Assembly: GCA_002471805.1 (NCBI GenBank)
Contig: DKQR01000103.1
Coordinates: forward strand, 1-9,241
Direction: 5' to 3'
DNA length: 9,241 nucleotides
Source of the DNA: Fidelibacterota bacterium UBA7303
GTDB lineage: Bacteria; Fidelibacterota; Marinisomatia; Marinisomatales; UBA1611
Shown here: in pieces, positions 1-7,987 of the stretch
How the letters are laid out: each line of letters opens with the position of its first letter
How positions within the stretch are numbered: position 1 is the stretch's first letter
The notes under the pieces: generated by a model
What the model saw: only the letters and a program-made list of their open reading frames with translations
The model's database searches: none
Told to the model about the DNA's origin: nothing
Translations under genes and position numbers: made by a program

Positions 1-1149
1 GGTGATACCACTATAACTGGTTACGTAACTGATATTATTACCGATCTAACCCTGGATTGGCTTAAAACCAAAAGAAATACTGAAAAACCATTCCTGGTAA
101 TGTATTTGCACAAGGCTCCACATAGGCCCTGGTGGCCAAGCCCGGAAAAGTTCAAGGAATTCACTAAAAAAGAGTTCCCTCTTTCGGAAACATTATTCGA
201 TGACTATGCAAATAGAGGAACGGCTGCAAAAACAGCTGAAATGAATATACTGTATGATTTAAGGTATGGTCACGATTCTAAGATACGGCCAGAAATCTTT
301 GCATCAATGGACAGTATTGAACCATATATAAAGCCATATAATTGGGGTGGTTTAGACGGATTTAGTACATCATTCGCGCGGGCAAATAATGTTCAAAAAG
401 ATTTATACGAACCTGTTTTAGACTCCATCAATATCTGGTTCAAACAGAATTGGCATCTTTTGAATGATAGAGAAAAAATGGAATGGAAATACCAGCGCTA
501 TATGCAGGATTACTTGGGCTGCATCTCTTCTGTCGATGACAACGTAGGTCGTGTTCTAGACTATCTTAAGGAATCTGGTTTGGATAAAAACACAATTGTG
601 GTTTATACATCTGATCAGGGGTTTTACCTGGGCGAGCACGGCTGGTTCGATAAACGATTTATCTATGATGAATCATTTAAAACACCGTTAATGATCCGCT
701 GGCCAAACAGAGTAAAGCCTGGAATTAAGAAAACCGAAATGGTACAAAATCTGGATTTTGCACAAACATTTCTGGAAGCGGCAACTATCACCCCACCAGG
801 GGATATGCAAGGTGAAAGTCTGCTGCCGCTATTATTAGGCCAGGATAAAGAATGGACCCGGGATGCAGTTTATTACCATTACTATGAGTACCCGTCAGTC
901 CATATGGTAAAACGACATTATGGTATTGTAACTGAAGCATACAAACTGGCTCATTTCTATTATGATGTGGATGAATGGGAACTTTACGACCGCCTTAAAG
1001 ACCCTCAGGAGATGAATAATGTATATAATGACCCTGCCTATGAAAAAATTGTCGCTGAATTAAAAACAGAGTTAACTGAATTGCGCTTGTTATATAAAGA
1101 CTCAAGGGAACTGGATTTATATTATATTAACAAATATGTGGATAAATGA
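1..1149 (+). CDS. S1-family sulfatase, N-acetylglucosamine-6-sulfatase-like (5' end cut by window edge)
   Basis: Hydrolyses sulfate esters, most likely on a sulfated sugar. The frame is open from base 1, and the 33 codons before the first Met (base 100) already read as sulfatase (GYVTDIITDLTLDWL, then KPFLVMYLHKAPHRPW), so the true start and the formylglycine-forming Cys/Ser motif lie outside the window. Numbered from that Met: HKAPH (residues 4-8) supplies active-site His residues. SDQG (171-174), followed by LGEHGWFDKR (177-186), is the conserved metal/sulfate-binding block with His180 and Lys185. PLMIRWP (196-202) follows it. The C-terminal subdomain (about 255-315) has the family pattern YYHYYEYP, HYGIVTEAYKLAHFY and EWELYDRLKDP. 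This combination resembles bacterial mucin-desulfating and GlcNAc-6-sulfatases from memory, but substrate specificity cannot be proven here. Such enzymes are usually exported; the signal peptide region is not visible. It is first in the plus-strand group, 38 bp before a PhyH gene. Confidence 0.93.
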   Translation, partial: GDTTITGYVTDIITDLTLDWLKTKRNTEKPFLVMYLHKAPHRPWWPSPEKFKEFTKKEFPLSETLFDDYANRGTAAKTAEMNILYDLRYGHDSKIRPEIFASMDSIEPYIKPYNWGGLDGFSTSFARANNVQKDLYEPVLDSINIWFKQNWHLLNDREKMEWKYQRYMQDYLGCISSVDDNVGRVLDYLKESGLDKNTIVVYTSDQGFYLGEHGWFDKRFIYDESFKTPLMIRWPNRVKPGIKKTEMVQNLDFAQTFLEAATITPPGDMQGESLLPLLLGQDKEWTRDAVYYHYYEYPSVHMVKRHYGIVTEAYKLAHFYYDVDEWELYDRLKDPQEMNNVYNDPAYEKIVAELKTELTELRLLYKDSRELDLYYINKYVDK

Positions 1150-1187
1150 CCGATACATTAGTTTATGCGTAGATAAATACTGCTCAG

Positions 1188-1970
1188 ATGATTAGCTCAG
1201 AAATCAAGAAAGAATACGATGAGAAAGGTTTTTTAATCGTTCACAATGCCATCGATTCTGACTTGGCAGCTGAAGTAAAGAATCATGTACTCTGGCTGGG
1301 AGAAAAATATCCGGATATTAGACCTGAAGCATTTCACCATCATTTATTGATTCATGATCCCTTCATCCACCATCTATTAAAATCCGATCGGCTGCTGAAA
1401 ATTGTTGAAAAGATCATTGGTCCCAACATTGCCCTTTTCGGCGCTCATTACATTGCCAAGAGGCCTTATGATGGGAAACCTGTTGGCTGGCACCAGGATG
1501 GATCCTATTGGCCCCTGGAGCCTATGAATGTTGTATCACTATGGGTAGCAGGGACTTCATCAACAGTAAAGAATGGTTGTATGCGCGTTATTCCAGGAAC
1601 TCAAAATAAAAGGCTTCTCAAACCTTCCGAAATGATGCAGGTGGATACGGAAGAATATGTGCTAGACCTGGCTATCCATCCTGATCAAATTGATGATTCG
1701 GATGCAGTAGATATAGAAATGGAAGCGGGGGATGTTTCCGTTCATAATCCATTTATCATTCATGGCTCCAATGCCAATTTGTCTGACCAGTGGCGGATGG
1801 GCCTAACATTGCGATATATTCCTACGACTACTTATGTAAACAGAGAACATTGGGAATGTATTTTATTGCGTGGAAATGCTGTAGATAAAATAAAAAATCA
1901 TTATACGGGTAAACCAGTTTATATTGATGGTGAACACATGCCTTTCCAGGGATATGAGCATTATAGATAA
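1188..1970 (+). CDS. Phytanoyl-CoA dioxygenase (PhyH) family protein, first of a tandem pair
   Basis: Predicted cytoplasmic Fe(II)/2-oxoglutarate-dependent oxygenase of 260 residues, normal for bacterial PhyH proteins. The iron-binding triad is visible: the HxD motif in GWHQDGSYWPL gives His102 and Asp104, and the distal His is His192 in NPFIIHGSNAN. Arg203 (QWRMGLTLRY) is the expected 2-oxoglutarate carboxylate ligand. The N-terminus (EIKKEYDEKGFLIVHNAI) matches the usual PhyH opening, which supports the ATG at 1188. There is an in-frame TAG at 1170-1172 with no ATG between, and no good Shine-Dalgarno sequence. PhyH enzymes hydroxylate very diverse small molecules (phytanoyl-CoA, ectoine, natural products), so the substrate is unknown. 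The neighbouring sulfatase suggests a role in carbohydrate or sulfate-ester catabolism, but that is inference. No signal peptide is seen. It is clearly divergent from the next gene, so this is not a recent duplication. Confidence 0.9.
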   Translation: MISSEIKKEYDEKGFLIVHNAIDSDLAAEVKNHVLWLGEKYPDIRPEAFHHHLLIHDPFIHHLLKSDRLLKIVEKIIGPNIALFGAHYIAKRPYDGKPVGWHQDGSYWPLEPMNVVSLWVAGTSSTVKNGCMRVIPGTQNKRLLKPSEMMQVDTEEYVLDLAIHPDQIDDSDAVDIEMEAGDVSVHNPFIIHGSNANLSDQWRMGLTLRYIPTTTYVNREHWECILLRGNAVDKIKNHYTGKPVYIDGEHMPFQGYEHYR

Positions 1971-1996
1971 AAAGTTAATTATAGAAAACGGCTGGA

Positions 1997-2010
1997 GCCT
2001 TAAACCGCTA
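1997..2010 (+). repeat. Short near-repeat, copy 1 (14 bp, upstream of second PhyH gene)
   Basis: GCCTTAAACCGCTA in the 63 bp gap between the two PhyH genes matches 13 of 14 bases of a copy at 2824-2837, just after the second PhyH gene. Both copies lie in the same orientation, at or next to a non-coding gap. It could be a remnant of an insertion or duplication boundary, a regulatory site, or coincidence. A match of this length is expected a few times by chance among all pairs in the window; only the placement is notable. Confidence 0.3.
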
Positions 2011-2033
2011 TCACCATTTTTCAAGAGATAGTA

Positions 2034-2807
2034 ATGAGCAGAATTAAATACAATCTGGGAACTGATGGATTTTGCTTTTTACCTAAAATATTCTCGTCAT
2101 ACCAAGTGGAGTGTGCCCGTAACGCCATATGGGATGTGATTCAAGGACAATATGAAACTGGGGTCCAGCCTGAAAATAGATTCTGGAATGTTGGCGATGA
2201 TCCAGAGAGCATTATTAAGATCGATAAACCCCATTTATGCAATGAACAAATTTGGAGCCTGATTACAGATGTAGATTTTGGGAAATGGCTGGCTGATACT
2301 GTTGGAGCAAAAAAAATCCAGGTATGGCATTCGCAGTCAGTTTGGAAGCCTGCAGGCGGCGGACAAAAAGGCAACGCAGGGTGGCACCGCGATATTCAAT
2401 ATTGGCCCTTTTGGAAACCAAACGGCGTATTCACTGCCTGGATTGCTCTTTCGGATGTTATTGATGAATCGGGTCCTGTTCAGTATATACGCGGTTCAAA
2501 TGAATGGGAAGATATACCAGGAATGGATTTCTTCAATAAAAATATTGCTTCTCAGGATAGGATCCTGGAAAGAACGCATGATGGTTTCAAGGTTGTAAGC
2601 ACAAACATCAAAAAAGGGCAGATAAGTATTCACACATCACGTGTGTATCATTCATCAGGGCCAAATATCAGCAAAGGCCCCAGGATTGGCATGGTTGTTC
2701 ACTTTTGCACGGACTCATCCGAAAAAATTCCTGTTAAAGGGGAACTAACTAGCTATTTAAACCAAACAGAAAATGAATCTATTTGTCCTGTTATCTATGA
2801 AAATTAA
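2034..2807 (+). CDS. Phytanoyl-CoA dioxygenase (PhyH) family protein, second of a tandem pair
   Basis: Predicted Fe(II)/2-oxoglutarate oxygenase of 257 residues. The HxD motif in GWHRDIQYWPFWKPNG gives His118 and Asp120. It is followed by the typical strand TAWIALSDVIDESGPVQYIRG (about 134-153), in which the core fold leads to the 'gp-x-x-x-x-pGSH'-like element, here IRGSNEW. The distal His is His206 in SRVYHSSGPNIS and the 2-oxoglutarate Arg is Arg217 (GPRIGMVVHF). All catalytic residues are present, so it should be active. The ATG at 2034 follows a weak GAGA ribosome-binding sequence at 2025-2028 (5 nt spacing). Beyond the catalytic motifs it shares little with the preceding PhyH protein, so the pair probably acts on different substrates or consecutive steps. 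The substrate is unknown. A 27 bp gap separates its stop codon from that of the convergent alpha-mannosidase gene. Confidence 0.9.
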   Translation: MSRIKYNLGTDGFCFLPKIFSSYQVECARNAIWDVIQGQYETGVQPENRFWNVGDDPESIIKIDKPHLCNEQIWSLITDVDFGKWLADTVGAKKIQVWHSQSVWKPAGGGQKGNAGWHRDIQYWPFWKPNGVFTAWIALSDVIDESGPVQYIRGSNEWEDIPGMDFFNKNIASQDRILERTHDGFKVVSTNIKKGQISIHTSRVYHSSGPNISKGPRIGMVVHFCTDSSEKIPVKGELTSYLNQTENESICPVIYEN

Positions 2808-2834
2808 TTCAGTGTAACAAATGGCCTTAAGCCG
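2808..2834. other. Short gap between convergent transcription units
   Basis: Only 27 bp separate the stop codons of the second PhyH gene (plus) and the GH38 gene (minus). The gap contains no strong hairpin with a T-run on either strand. Transcripts from either side may therefore run into the opposite gene. Confidence 0.75.
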
Positions 2835-2837
2835 CTA
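2824..2837 (+). repeat. Short near-repeat, copy 2 (14 bp, between convergent genes)
   Basis: GCCTTAAGCCGCTA differs from the copy at 1997-2010 at one base. It spans the end of the 27 bp gap between the second PhyH gene and the alpha-mannosidase gene and includes the latter's stop codon (TAG on the minus strand, 2837-2835). Inside it and just before it, GGC/GCC arms around CTTAA (2823-2833) could form only a 3 bp stem, too weak to be called a terminator. Confidence 0.3.
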
Positions 2838-5800
2838 AACAACAATAGTATTATACCTGAATGTTCTAATCTCAAATGGCTTTAGGTCTAATTGAATTGA
2901 TTCTTCAACCTGTATTTTCTCTCCAATTTTTCCCCATTCCATCAGGTCGCTCTCTATTAACGAACCCCGTAAATAAAGAAACCCGCTCGAGTGCTGGCCA
3001 TGAGTTTCAATTATGCGCAGGGTCCAATCATCTTCGTTTTCCGCTTTTTTCATTACAGACAGTTCCAGGCCAATGCCTTCCAACCTAACTGGCATCTCAG
3101 CTTTTGTTGCTGAATCTTTGAACAAAATAGGTGGCTGATTAAGGCACGACGACTCAGCAATGACATCGGAATGAATAAAGTCCTTTATATGCGGAAAAAG
3201 ACTGTAGGTAAACTCATGTAATCCTTCATCTGCATCAGGGTCAGGATTGCTAGGAGAGCGAAGCAGGTTCAGATCCAGGATATTATCGTGAACCATGTAG
3301 CCATATTTGCAATCATTTAAAAGAGAGACACCATAATCATGATCAGACAAGTCAGCGTATTTATGGCCTACCACTTCAAACTTAGCCTTGTCCCAGCTGG
3401 TATTGCGGTGGGTGTTGCGCTTTACATATCCATACTGGATATCAAAGGTTGCCTGATCTGATCTTACATTTACCGGGAAATGCACCCGAAGCATTTTATG
3501 CTTTTCATTCCAGTCTACGGTGGTTGAAAAATCAACCCGCTTCGAATGATTGTGCAATGAAACCAACTGTTTTATAGTAGAGTTTCCAATTCTGAAACTG
3601 AATACAAGTTGTTTAACTGCATTTCCAATCGCCTTATGAATATCATTACTAATTTTTGCGTTCTCTATGATTGCATCCCTGTAAAAGAATTCGACGTCCC
3701 AAGCATCATAATCATTAGGACGGTCTTCATAGAGCGATAGTATATTCCCCGCTCCACCTAAGACTTCTTTACCCGCCTCTTTATCGTATCCAGAGATCAA
3801 CTGCCCTTGTTGATCAAATTCATAGAGAATAAAATCATTTTCCAGCGTAAGGTTATCTCCCTTCTCCATTGAACTTTGAATAGGATTCCCTTTCTTGAAG
3901 GTTTCAAATGACAAGGGTGCAAGGTCGACCGCAGCCACGGTTCCTTCGATTGTTTCCTGTAGAGGTAGCGTTTGTCCCTTCTCATCCAGAATAGCATACC
4001 CTCTCATTGATTCTGGAATAAAGATTGTTCCTTTCCAGACATATGATAAGGTATTTGCCAGAACAAATGCATCTGGGATCTCCTGAAAAAGAGATTGCCC
4101 TGCTCGTAATATTAATTTATCACAGCCATTATGAATCTTTTCATATTCCTTGTGGGTGGTCTGGTAAACAAGATTGATGCTGGAGCCGGGAATAATATCA
4201 TGGAATTGGTTAATTAGTAGTTTTTTCCAAAGTAATTCCAGTTCTTCAGCAGGATAATCCTTTATTGGCAGACACGACCAAAGCATTTCCACAGTACGAA
4301 GTTTCCATTCCAGTTTTCGATTCTGTTTCTTTACCAACCCATGGGTCGTAAACGTACCACGATGAAGTTCCAGGTAAAGTTCGCCCACCCAGGTCTCTAC
4401 ATCATCTTTGTATTTATCCAACCTGTGAAAAAAGTTCTTTGCAGTATCAAAACGAACTCTGGGTGAATTTTCAAGGTTTGCCATGCGCCGACCCAATTCA
4501 ATATTCTCCGGTTTGGGGCCACCCCCACCATCTCCAATACCAAAGAGGGAAATAAATTCATCGATTCTATCTTTCTCCTTAAAACTTTCCTGAGCTGGAA
4601 TTAAAAATTCCGTATCCAGTTCGCTGTTGTAGGTATTTTCAGGTGGGAAATGGGTCAAGACTTCTGTCCCATCGATCCCGCGCCAGTTGAATGTCTGATA
4701 GGGAAACTCGTTGAACTGGCTCCAGGAGAGTTTTTGGGTTAGGAAATAATTAATTCCTGATTTTTTTAATATTTGGGGCAATGCTGCGGAATAGCCGAAC
4801 ACATCCGGCAGCCAGAGGTTATCCACTTCTACGCCAAATTCATCTCTGAAAAAATTCTTCCCATGAAGAATTTGGCGCACCATAGATTCACCGCTGATCA
4901 GGTTGCAGTCCGCCTCTACCCACATACCTCCCTGGACTTCCCATTTTCCTGATTTTACAGCATTCTTGATCCGTTCATAGAGTTCTGGGTAATGATCTTT
5001 TATGAACTGGTAGTGCTGGGGTTGAGATGCACCAAAAATATAGTCTGGATATTTGTCAATAAGATCCAATTGTGTCGCAAAAGTCCGTGCACACTTGCGC
5101 ACCGTCTCTCTAACCGGCCAGAGCCACCCTGTATCAATGTGGGCATGACCAATAGCTGAAACATTCAGATCTGATGCTGAAGCCTGTTTTCCTAACTCTT
5201 GTTTCAGGCAATTCCGTGCTTTTTCTGAGTTTTTCTGATCATCGGCAAACGCATTAATACTATTATTCAAAGCCAGAATTGCCCTTGATCGTCTCACTGA
5301 TTTTTCATCCAAGCGTTTCACAAACCCCAAAAGAATTCGTGCATCCAAGTACAAGTGCCATAGTTCTGAATCAAAGATGCCAAACCGCATGGACTCTACC
5401 TTGGCATCAAACCAGCCGTGCCGTTTTGGGCTTTCCTGTTCCGGATCGGGATCTGTAAACACCCCAAACAAAGTGTTTGCCGCTGCTTCCACCCACAGGT
5501 CGATCCTTTCTCCGCCCGCGCACGGATTATTTAAAGGTAGCCGCGTACGGGAAAAATTCGGGTCCCAGATTGAACTATTCGATATACTCTGGATGGCTTT
5601 TCCATCTGAATCAAAAACTAACCCTTCACCAGAAAAATCCAATTCTGCAGCAATGGGTTTCCCGGCCCACTCTTTCAAAATTTCTCCCTGCAAATGAAAC
5701 CAGGCACTATCCCATTTCTGCCCCCATTCTTCTCCTTCCATAATGGGTTTATAATCCAGAGTAAGCCTATCGCTAAAAGGCACCGGAGTTTTTGACCACC

Positions 5801-5906
5801 CAAATTCAGCACTGAGAGCCTGTTTATCATAAATGAAAAGAGCTGGCAACCGCTCGAACCATTTTTCAATTCGTTGGATGATAACTTCTGTCTCTTTTTT
5901 ATTCAT
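2835..5906 (-). CDS. GH38 alpha-mannosidase (cytosolic MAN2C1/Ams1-like type)
   Basis: Zinc-dependent retaining exo-alpha-mannosidase of 1023 residues, the usual length for the cytosolic/vacuolar GH38 type. An N-terminal beta-rich region spans about 1-245. The catalytic domain starts with GHAHIDTGWLWP (His256 and Asp258 as zinc ligands). QGGMWVEADCNL (325-336) follows, and LPDVFGYS (366-373) carries Asp368, the expected nucleophile and zinc ligand. GIGDGGGGP (456-464) probably holds the acid/base Asp459, and NQFHDIIPGSS (566-576) supplies the fourth zinc ligand His569. The rest (about 600-1023) is the beta-sandwich C-terminal domain of GH38. No signal peptide or membrane segment is seen, so it should act in the cytoplasm on imported oligosaccharides. 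The ATG lies 5 bp after the transporter stop codon, with GGAA (5918-5915) 8 nt upstream inside the transporter's last codons. It is the last gene of the minus-strand operon. Linkage preference (alpha-1,2/1,3/1,6) cannot be read from sequence. Confidence 0.96.
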   Translation of the reverse strand: MNKKETEVIIQRIEKWFERLPALFIYDKQALSAEFGWSKTPVPFSDRLTLDYKPIMEGEEWGQKWDSAWFHLQGEILKEWAGKPIAAELDFSGEGLVFDSDGKAIQSISNSSIWDPNFSRTRLPLNNPCAGGERIDLWVEAAANTLFGVFTDPDPEQESPKRHGWFDAKVESMRFGIFDSELWHLYLDARILLGFVKRLDEKSVRRSRAILALNNSINAFADDQKNSEKARNCLKQELGKQASASDLNVSAIGHAHIDTGWLWPVRETVRKCARTFATQLDLIDKYPDYIFGASQPQHYQFIKDHYPELYERIKNAVKSGKWEVQGGMWVEADCNLISGESMVRQILHGKNFFRDEFGVEVDNLWLPDVFGYSAALPQILKKSGINYFLTQKLSWSQFNEFPYQTFNWRGIDGTEVLTHFPPENTYNSELDTEFLIPAQESFKEKDRIDEFISLFGIGDGGGGPKPENIELGRRMANLENSPRVRFDTAKNFFHRLDKYKDDVETWVGELYLELHRGTFTTHGLVKKQNRKLEWKLRTVEMLWSCLPIKDYPAEELELLWKKLLINQFHDIIPGSSINLVYQTTHKEYEKIHNGCDKLILRAGQSLFQEIPDAFVLANTLSYVWKGTIFIPESMRGYAILDEKGQTLPLQETIEGTVAAVDLAPLSFETFKKGNPIQSSMEKGDNLTLENDFILYEFDQQGQLISGYDKEAGKEVLGGAGNILSLYEDRPNDYDAWDVEFFYRDAIIENAKISNDIHKAIGNAVKQLVFSFRIGNSTIKQLVSLHNHSKRVDFSTTVDWNEKHKMLRVHFPVNVRSDQATFDIQYGYVKRNTHRNTSWDKAKFEVVGHKYADLSDHDYGVSLLNDCKYGYMVHDNILDLNLLRSPSNPDPDADEGLHEFTYSLFPHIKDFIHSDVIAESSCLNQPPILFKDSATKAEMPVRLEGIGLELSVMKKAENEDDWTLRIIETHGQHSSGFLYLRGSLIESDLMEWGKIGEKIQVEESIQLDLKPFEIRTFRYNTIVV

Positions 5907-5911
5907 GATAA

Positions 5912-7987
5912 TTATTCCGCGGAAACCCAGCCGTCATCTCCATGATCCCTTTCACTTGATCTTAGTTTTTGCATCATTTCCCCCAGGTCTTTGAATCCTC
6001 CCCAGGTAAACCACACGATAGAAATAACGGCCATACCTATATGGATAAACAAATAATATTTCCAAAAAGTCATCCATGAAGTATCACTAACATCGTTATA
6101 GAGATTATATACTGTTCCCACGATAAACAGGATTGTCCAGCTTAACGTCCACACATAGTTTACAATGTAAATAAATTTATCACCCCTGGTAAATTCCTTG
6201 CCCATCCCAAGCATCTTCCAACCTCGTTCTGGAATTTCACTGACAATTTCCATCTCACCTTTGATGGCATATACACCGCGGTTAAGCATTTTATCCATAT
6301 TATAAATTGCACGTTTCCCTAACAAAGACACGAGAATATAAGATAAAGCAGAAGCACCCATCCCTATTGCCCAGTATACCTGGCCATTAATACTCCTTAA
6401 TAATATTATACCCTGTTTCAAAGCAGTCATTGAATACGTATCAGCCAGCCATTCAGCTGATATCTGTTTCAAGATGATACCTCCTACAGCAATAACTGCT
6501 CCTGTGATCATAGCAGCCCACGCGGCAGCTGTGGTTCCTCTTTTCCAATATAAACCACCAATAATTACTGCACCTGATCCGCCGGCAAATATTGCCCCTG
6601 TTATTGCAAAAAAAAGTGCAATTTTCTGATTTTGCTGGAACAGAAGACTAAAAAAGAATATAAAGACCGCCACACCATAGATAGAATATCTCAAGACTTT
6701 AAGGTGAGTATCCTTATCAAAAGGTTTCTTTCTAAAAGGCATGATTACATCCTGCACGAGAATACTTCCCCAAGAATGGAGATAGGTATCGTGTGTACTA
6801 ATAAATGCAGCCAGCATTAGCGCTGCAAAGGCTCCCAATAAACCCTCAGGTAATATCTCCGACAAAACGAGTGGTGCCCGCATTTGAGTTTTTAAGGCAT
6901 CTGTACTGAATTGCTCCAAAGATGTATTTACCGAAGCTGATATTGATTGATAATCAATATGATTCATAAAAACATAAATTGCAATTGGCGCGAATAAGAA
7001 AAAAAGCGTTTGCGGGTATCCTCTAAACCCAGCCAGCACTGCGCCCATTTTTGCTTCGTGAGCACTCTTTGCAGATGCATTATAGGCTTGGCTCCCCTGC
7101 CAGCTCATAGTACCATACATAATTCCAATGATCCCGATCAGAAAATACCAGAAATTAAAATCCTCTACATGGCTGGTCTTGAATGGGTTTATCCTGGATG
7201 AGTTTTCATATTTCTCTTCAATTTCTAAAATTGTTGTTTTTTGTTCAGATTCTGTTAAAGTATAAAAACCTTTTTCTGATTGAATTTCTGCAATCTCTTC
7301 CTGTGCCAGTTTAAGAGGGGTTTGCTCTAAGGCTTCACTCACCTGGTCCCAACCAACGGTAAATAAAAGAAAGAATATCAACACCATAAAAATAATATTT
7401 ACATAAACACCCTGAAAAAAATCAGCAATTATTACAGCTATCTGCCCTCCAGTTTGGACAAAATACAAAGCTATAGATAGAAGCATAATCATTACCAAGG
7501 GGAAAGTAGGGATTCCTAAAAACGATTCTGGAAAACCACAATAGTGAATAAAAAACCGGGCCCCCACAGCCGGAAATATTCCAAAATTGATTATACCAGC
7601 ACCAAATGCAATGATCCCTGTAAAAATTCTAAATTTTCGACTATAACGCATCTCAAAAAATTGCGGCAGTGTTAAACAACGGGTGGATCGAAAGCGATAG
7701 ATTACCCATCCGGAAACTGTAATCAATAGTATAATAATTCCCTGGCTTAATCCCCACCAGGCCAGAGCAAATCCCGAAACATAACCCATCTCCAGAAACA
7801 TCACTATTGATATAGCACCCAAACCAGCGATCCCACTTGAAATAGAGACAACATATCTTCCCGCAGTTCGTCCGGCTGCCAGAAAATCAGTTACACTTTT
7901 CATCAGGCCTTTTGTAGTATTGACAGAATAGATCATTCCGCAAAAAACAAACAAAACAATTAGCCAGTCAGTTACAGATAAATTCAT
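5912..7987 (-). CDS. Sodium:solute symporter (SSS family), probable sugar or glycoside importer
   Basis: Inner-membrane secondary transporter of 691 residues. Hydrophobic helices run along most of the protein, beginning at residues 7-23, 45-70 and 72-98, with typical SSS spacing. The helix containing AALMLAAFISTHDTYLHSWGS (388-408) matches the conserved SSS helix whose Ser/Thr residues form the Na2 sodium site; here it reads STHDT where many relatives have STADS. GAIFAGGSGAVIIGGLYWKRGTTAAAWAAM (464-493) matches the conserved block ending in a WKR-like turn. Two features make it longer than a roughly 500-residue SSS protein: a charged hydrophilic insert at about 214-275 and a C-terminal extension with two more membrane segments (about 606-627 and 643-663). 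SSS proteins carry sugars, amino acids, sialic acid and others; the operon argues for a mannose-containing saccharide. The ATG overlaps the upstream stop codon as ATGA, with GGGAAGG 10 nt before it. Confidence 0.94.
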   Translation of the reverse strand: MNLSVTDWLIVLFVFCGMIYSVNTTKGLMKSVTDFLAAGRTAGRYVVSISSGIAGLGAISIVMFLEMGYVSGFALAWWGLSQGIIILLITVSGWVIYRFRSTRCLTLPQFFEMRYSRKFRIFTGIIAFGAGIINFGIFPAVGARFFIHYCGFPESFLGIPTFPLVMIMLLSIALYFVQTGGQIAVIIADFFQGVYVNIIFMVLIFFLLFTVGWDQVSEALEQTPLKLAQEEIAEIQSEKGFYTLTESEQKTTILEIEEKYENSSRINPFKTSHVEDFNFWYFLIGIIGIMYGTMSWQGSQAYNASAKSAHEAKMGAVLAGFRGYPQTLFFLFAPIAIYVFMNHIDYQSISASVNTSLEQFSTDALKTQMRAPLVLSEILPEGLLGAFAALMLAAFISTHDTYLHSWGSILVQDVIMPFRKKPFDKDTHLKVLRYSIYGVAVFIFFFSLLFQQNQKIALFFAITGAIFAGGSGAVIIGGLYWKRGTTAAAWAAMITGAVIAVGGIILKQISAEWLADTYSMTALKQGIILLRSINGQVYWAIGMGASALSYILVSLLGKRAIYNMDKMLNRGVYAIKGEMEIVSEIPERGWKMLGMGKEFTRGDKFIYIVNYVWTLSWTILFIVGTVYNLYNDVSDTSWMTFWKYYLFIHIGMAVISIVWFTWGGFKDLGEMMQKLRSSERDHGDDGWVSAE
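7984..7987 (-). other. ATGA stop/start overlap (CBM9-like gene to symporter)
   Basis: The stop codon TGA (7986-7984) of the CBM9-like gene shares bases with the ATG (7987-7985) of the symporter gene. Such 4 bp overlaps usually mean coupled translation and a common mRNA. Confidence 0.9.

Noticed and set aside
1..99. Start of the sulfatase at the ATG at base 100
   Set aside because: The 33 codons upstream are open and match sulfatase sequence, so this Met is internal and the gene is cut by the window edge, not truncated in the genome.
1150..1187. Promoter for the PhyH genes in the 38 bp gap after the sulfatase
   Set aside because: No convincing sigma-70 or Bacteroidota-type (TTTG / TAnnTTTG) promoter elements were seen; co-transcription with the sulfatase is simpler.
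1991..1999. GGC-TGGA-GCC hairpin between the PhyH genes as a terminator
   Set aside because: The stem is about 3 bp and no T-run follows directly, so it cannot be called a terminator.
2141..2374. Open frame on the minus strand, and another at 2278-2598 plus, within the second PhyH gene
   Set aside because: Both lie fully inside a well-supported PhyH gene with intact catalytic motifs; their translations show no family pattern or ribosome-binding site.
5377..5743. Overlapping plus-strand open frames opposite the GH38 N-terminal region
   Set aside because: They are antisense to a continuous, recognisable GH38 protein and their Ser/Pro-rich translations look like shadow frames.
6940..6960. Perfect 9 bp inverted repeat (ATATTGATT / AATCAATAT) with a GAT spacer
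   Set aside because: It lies inside the symporter coding region, far from any start, is AT-rich, and one such repeat is expected by chance in a window of this size.
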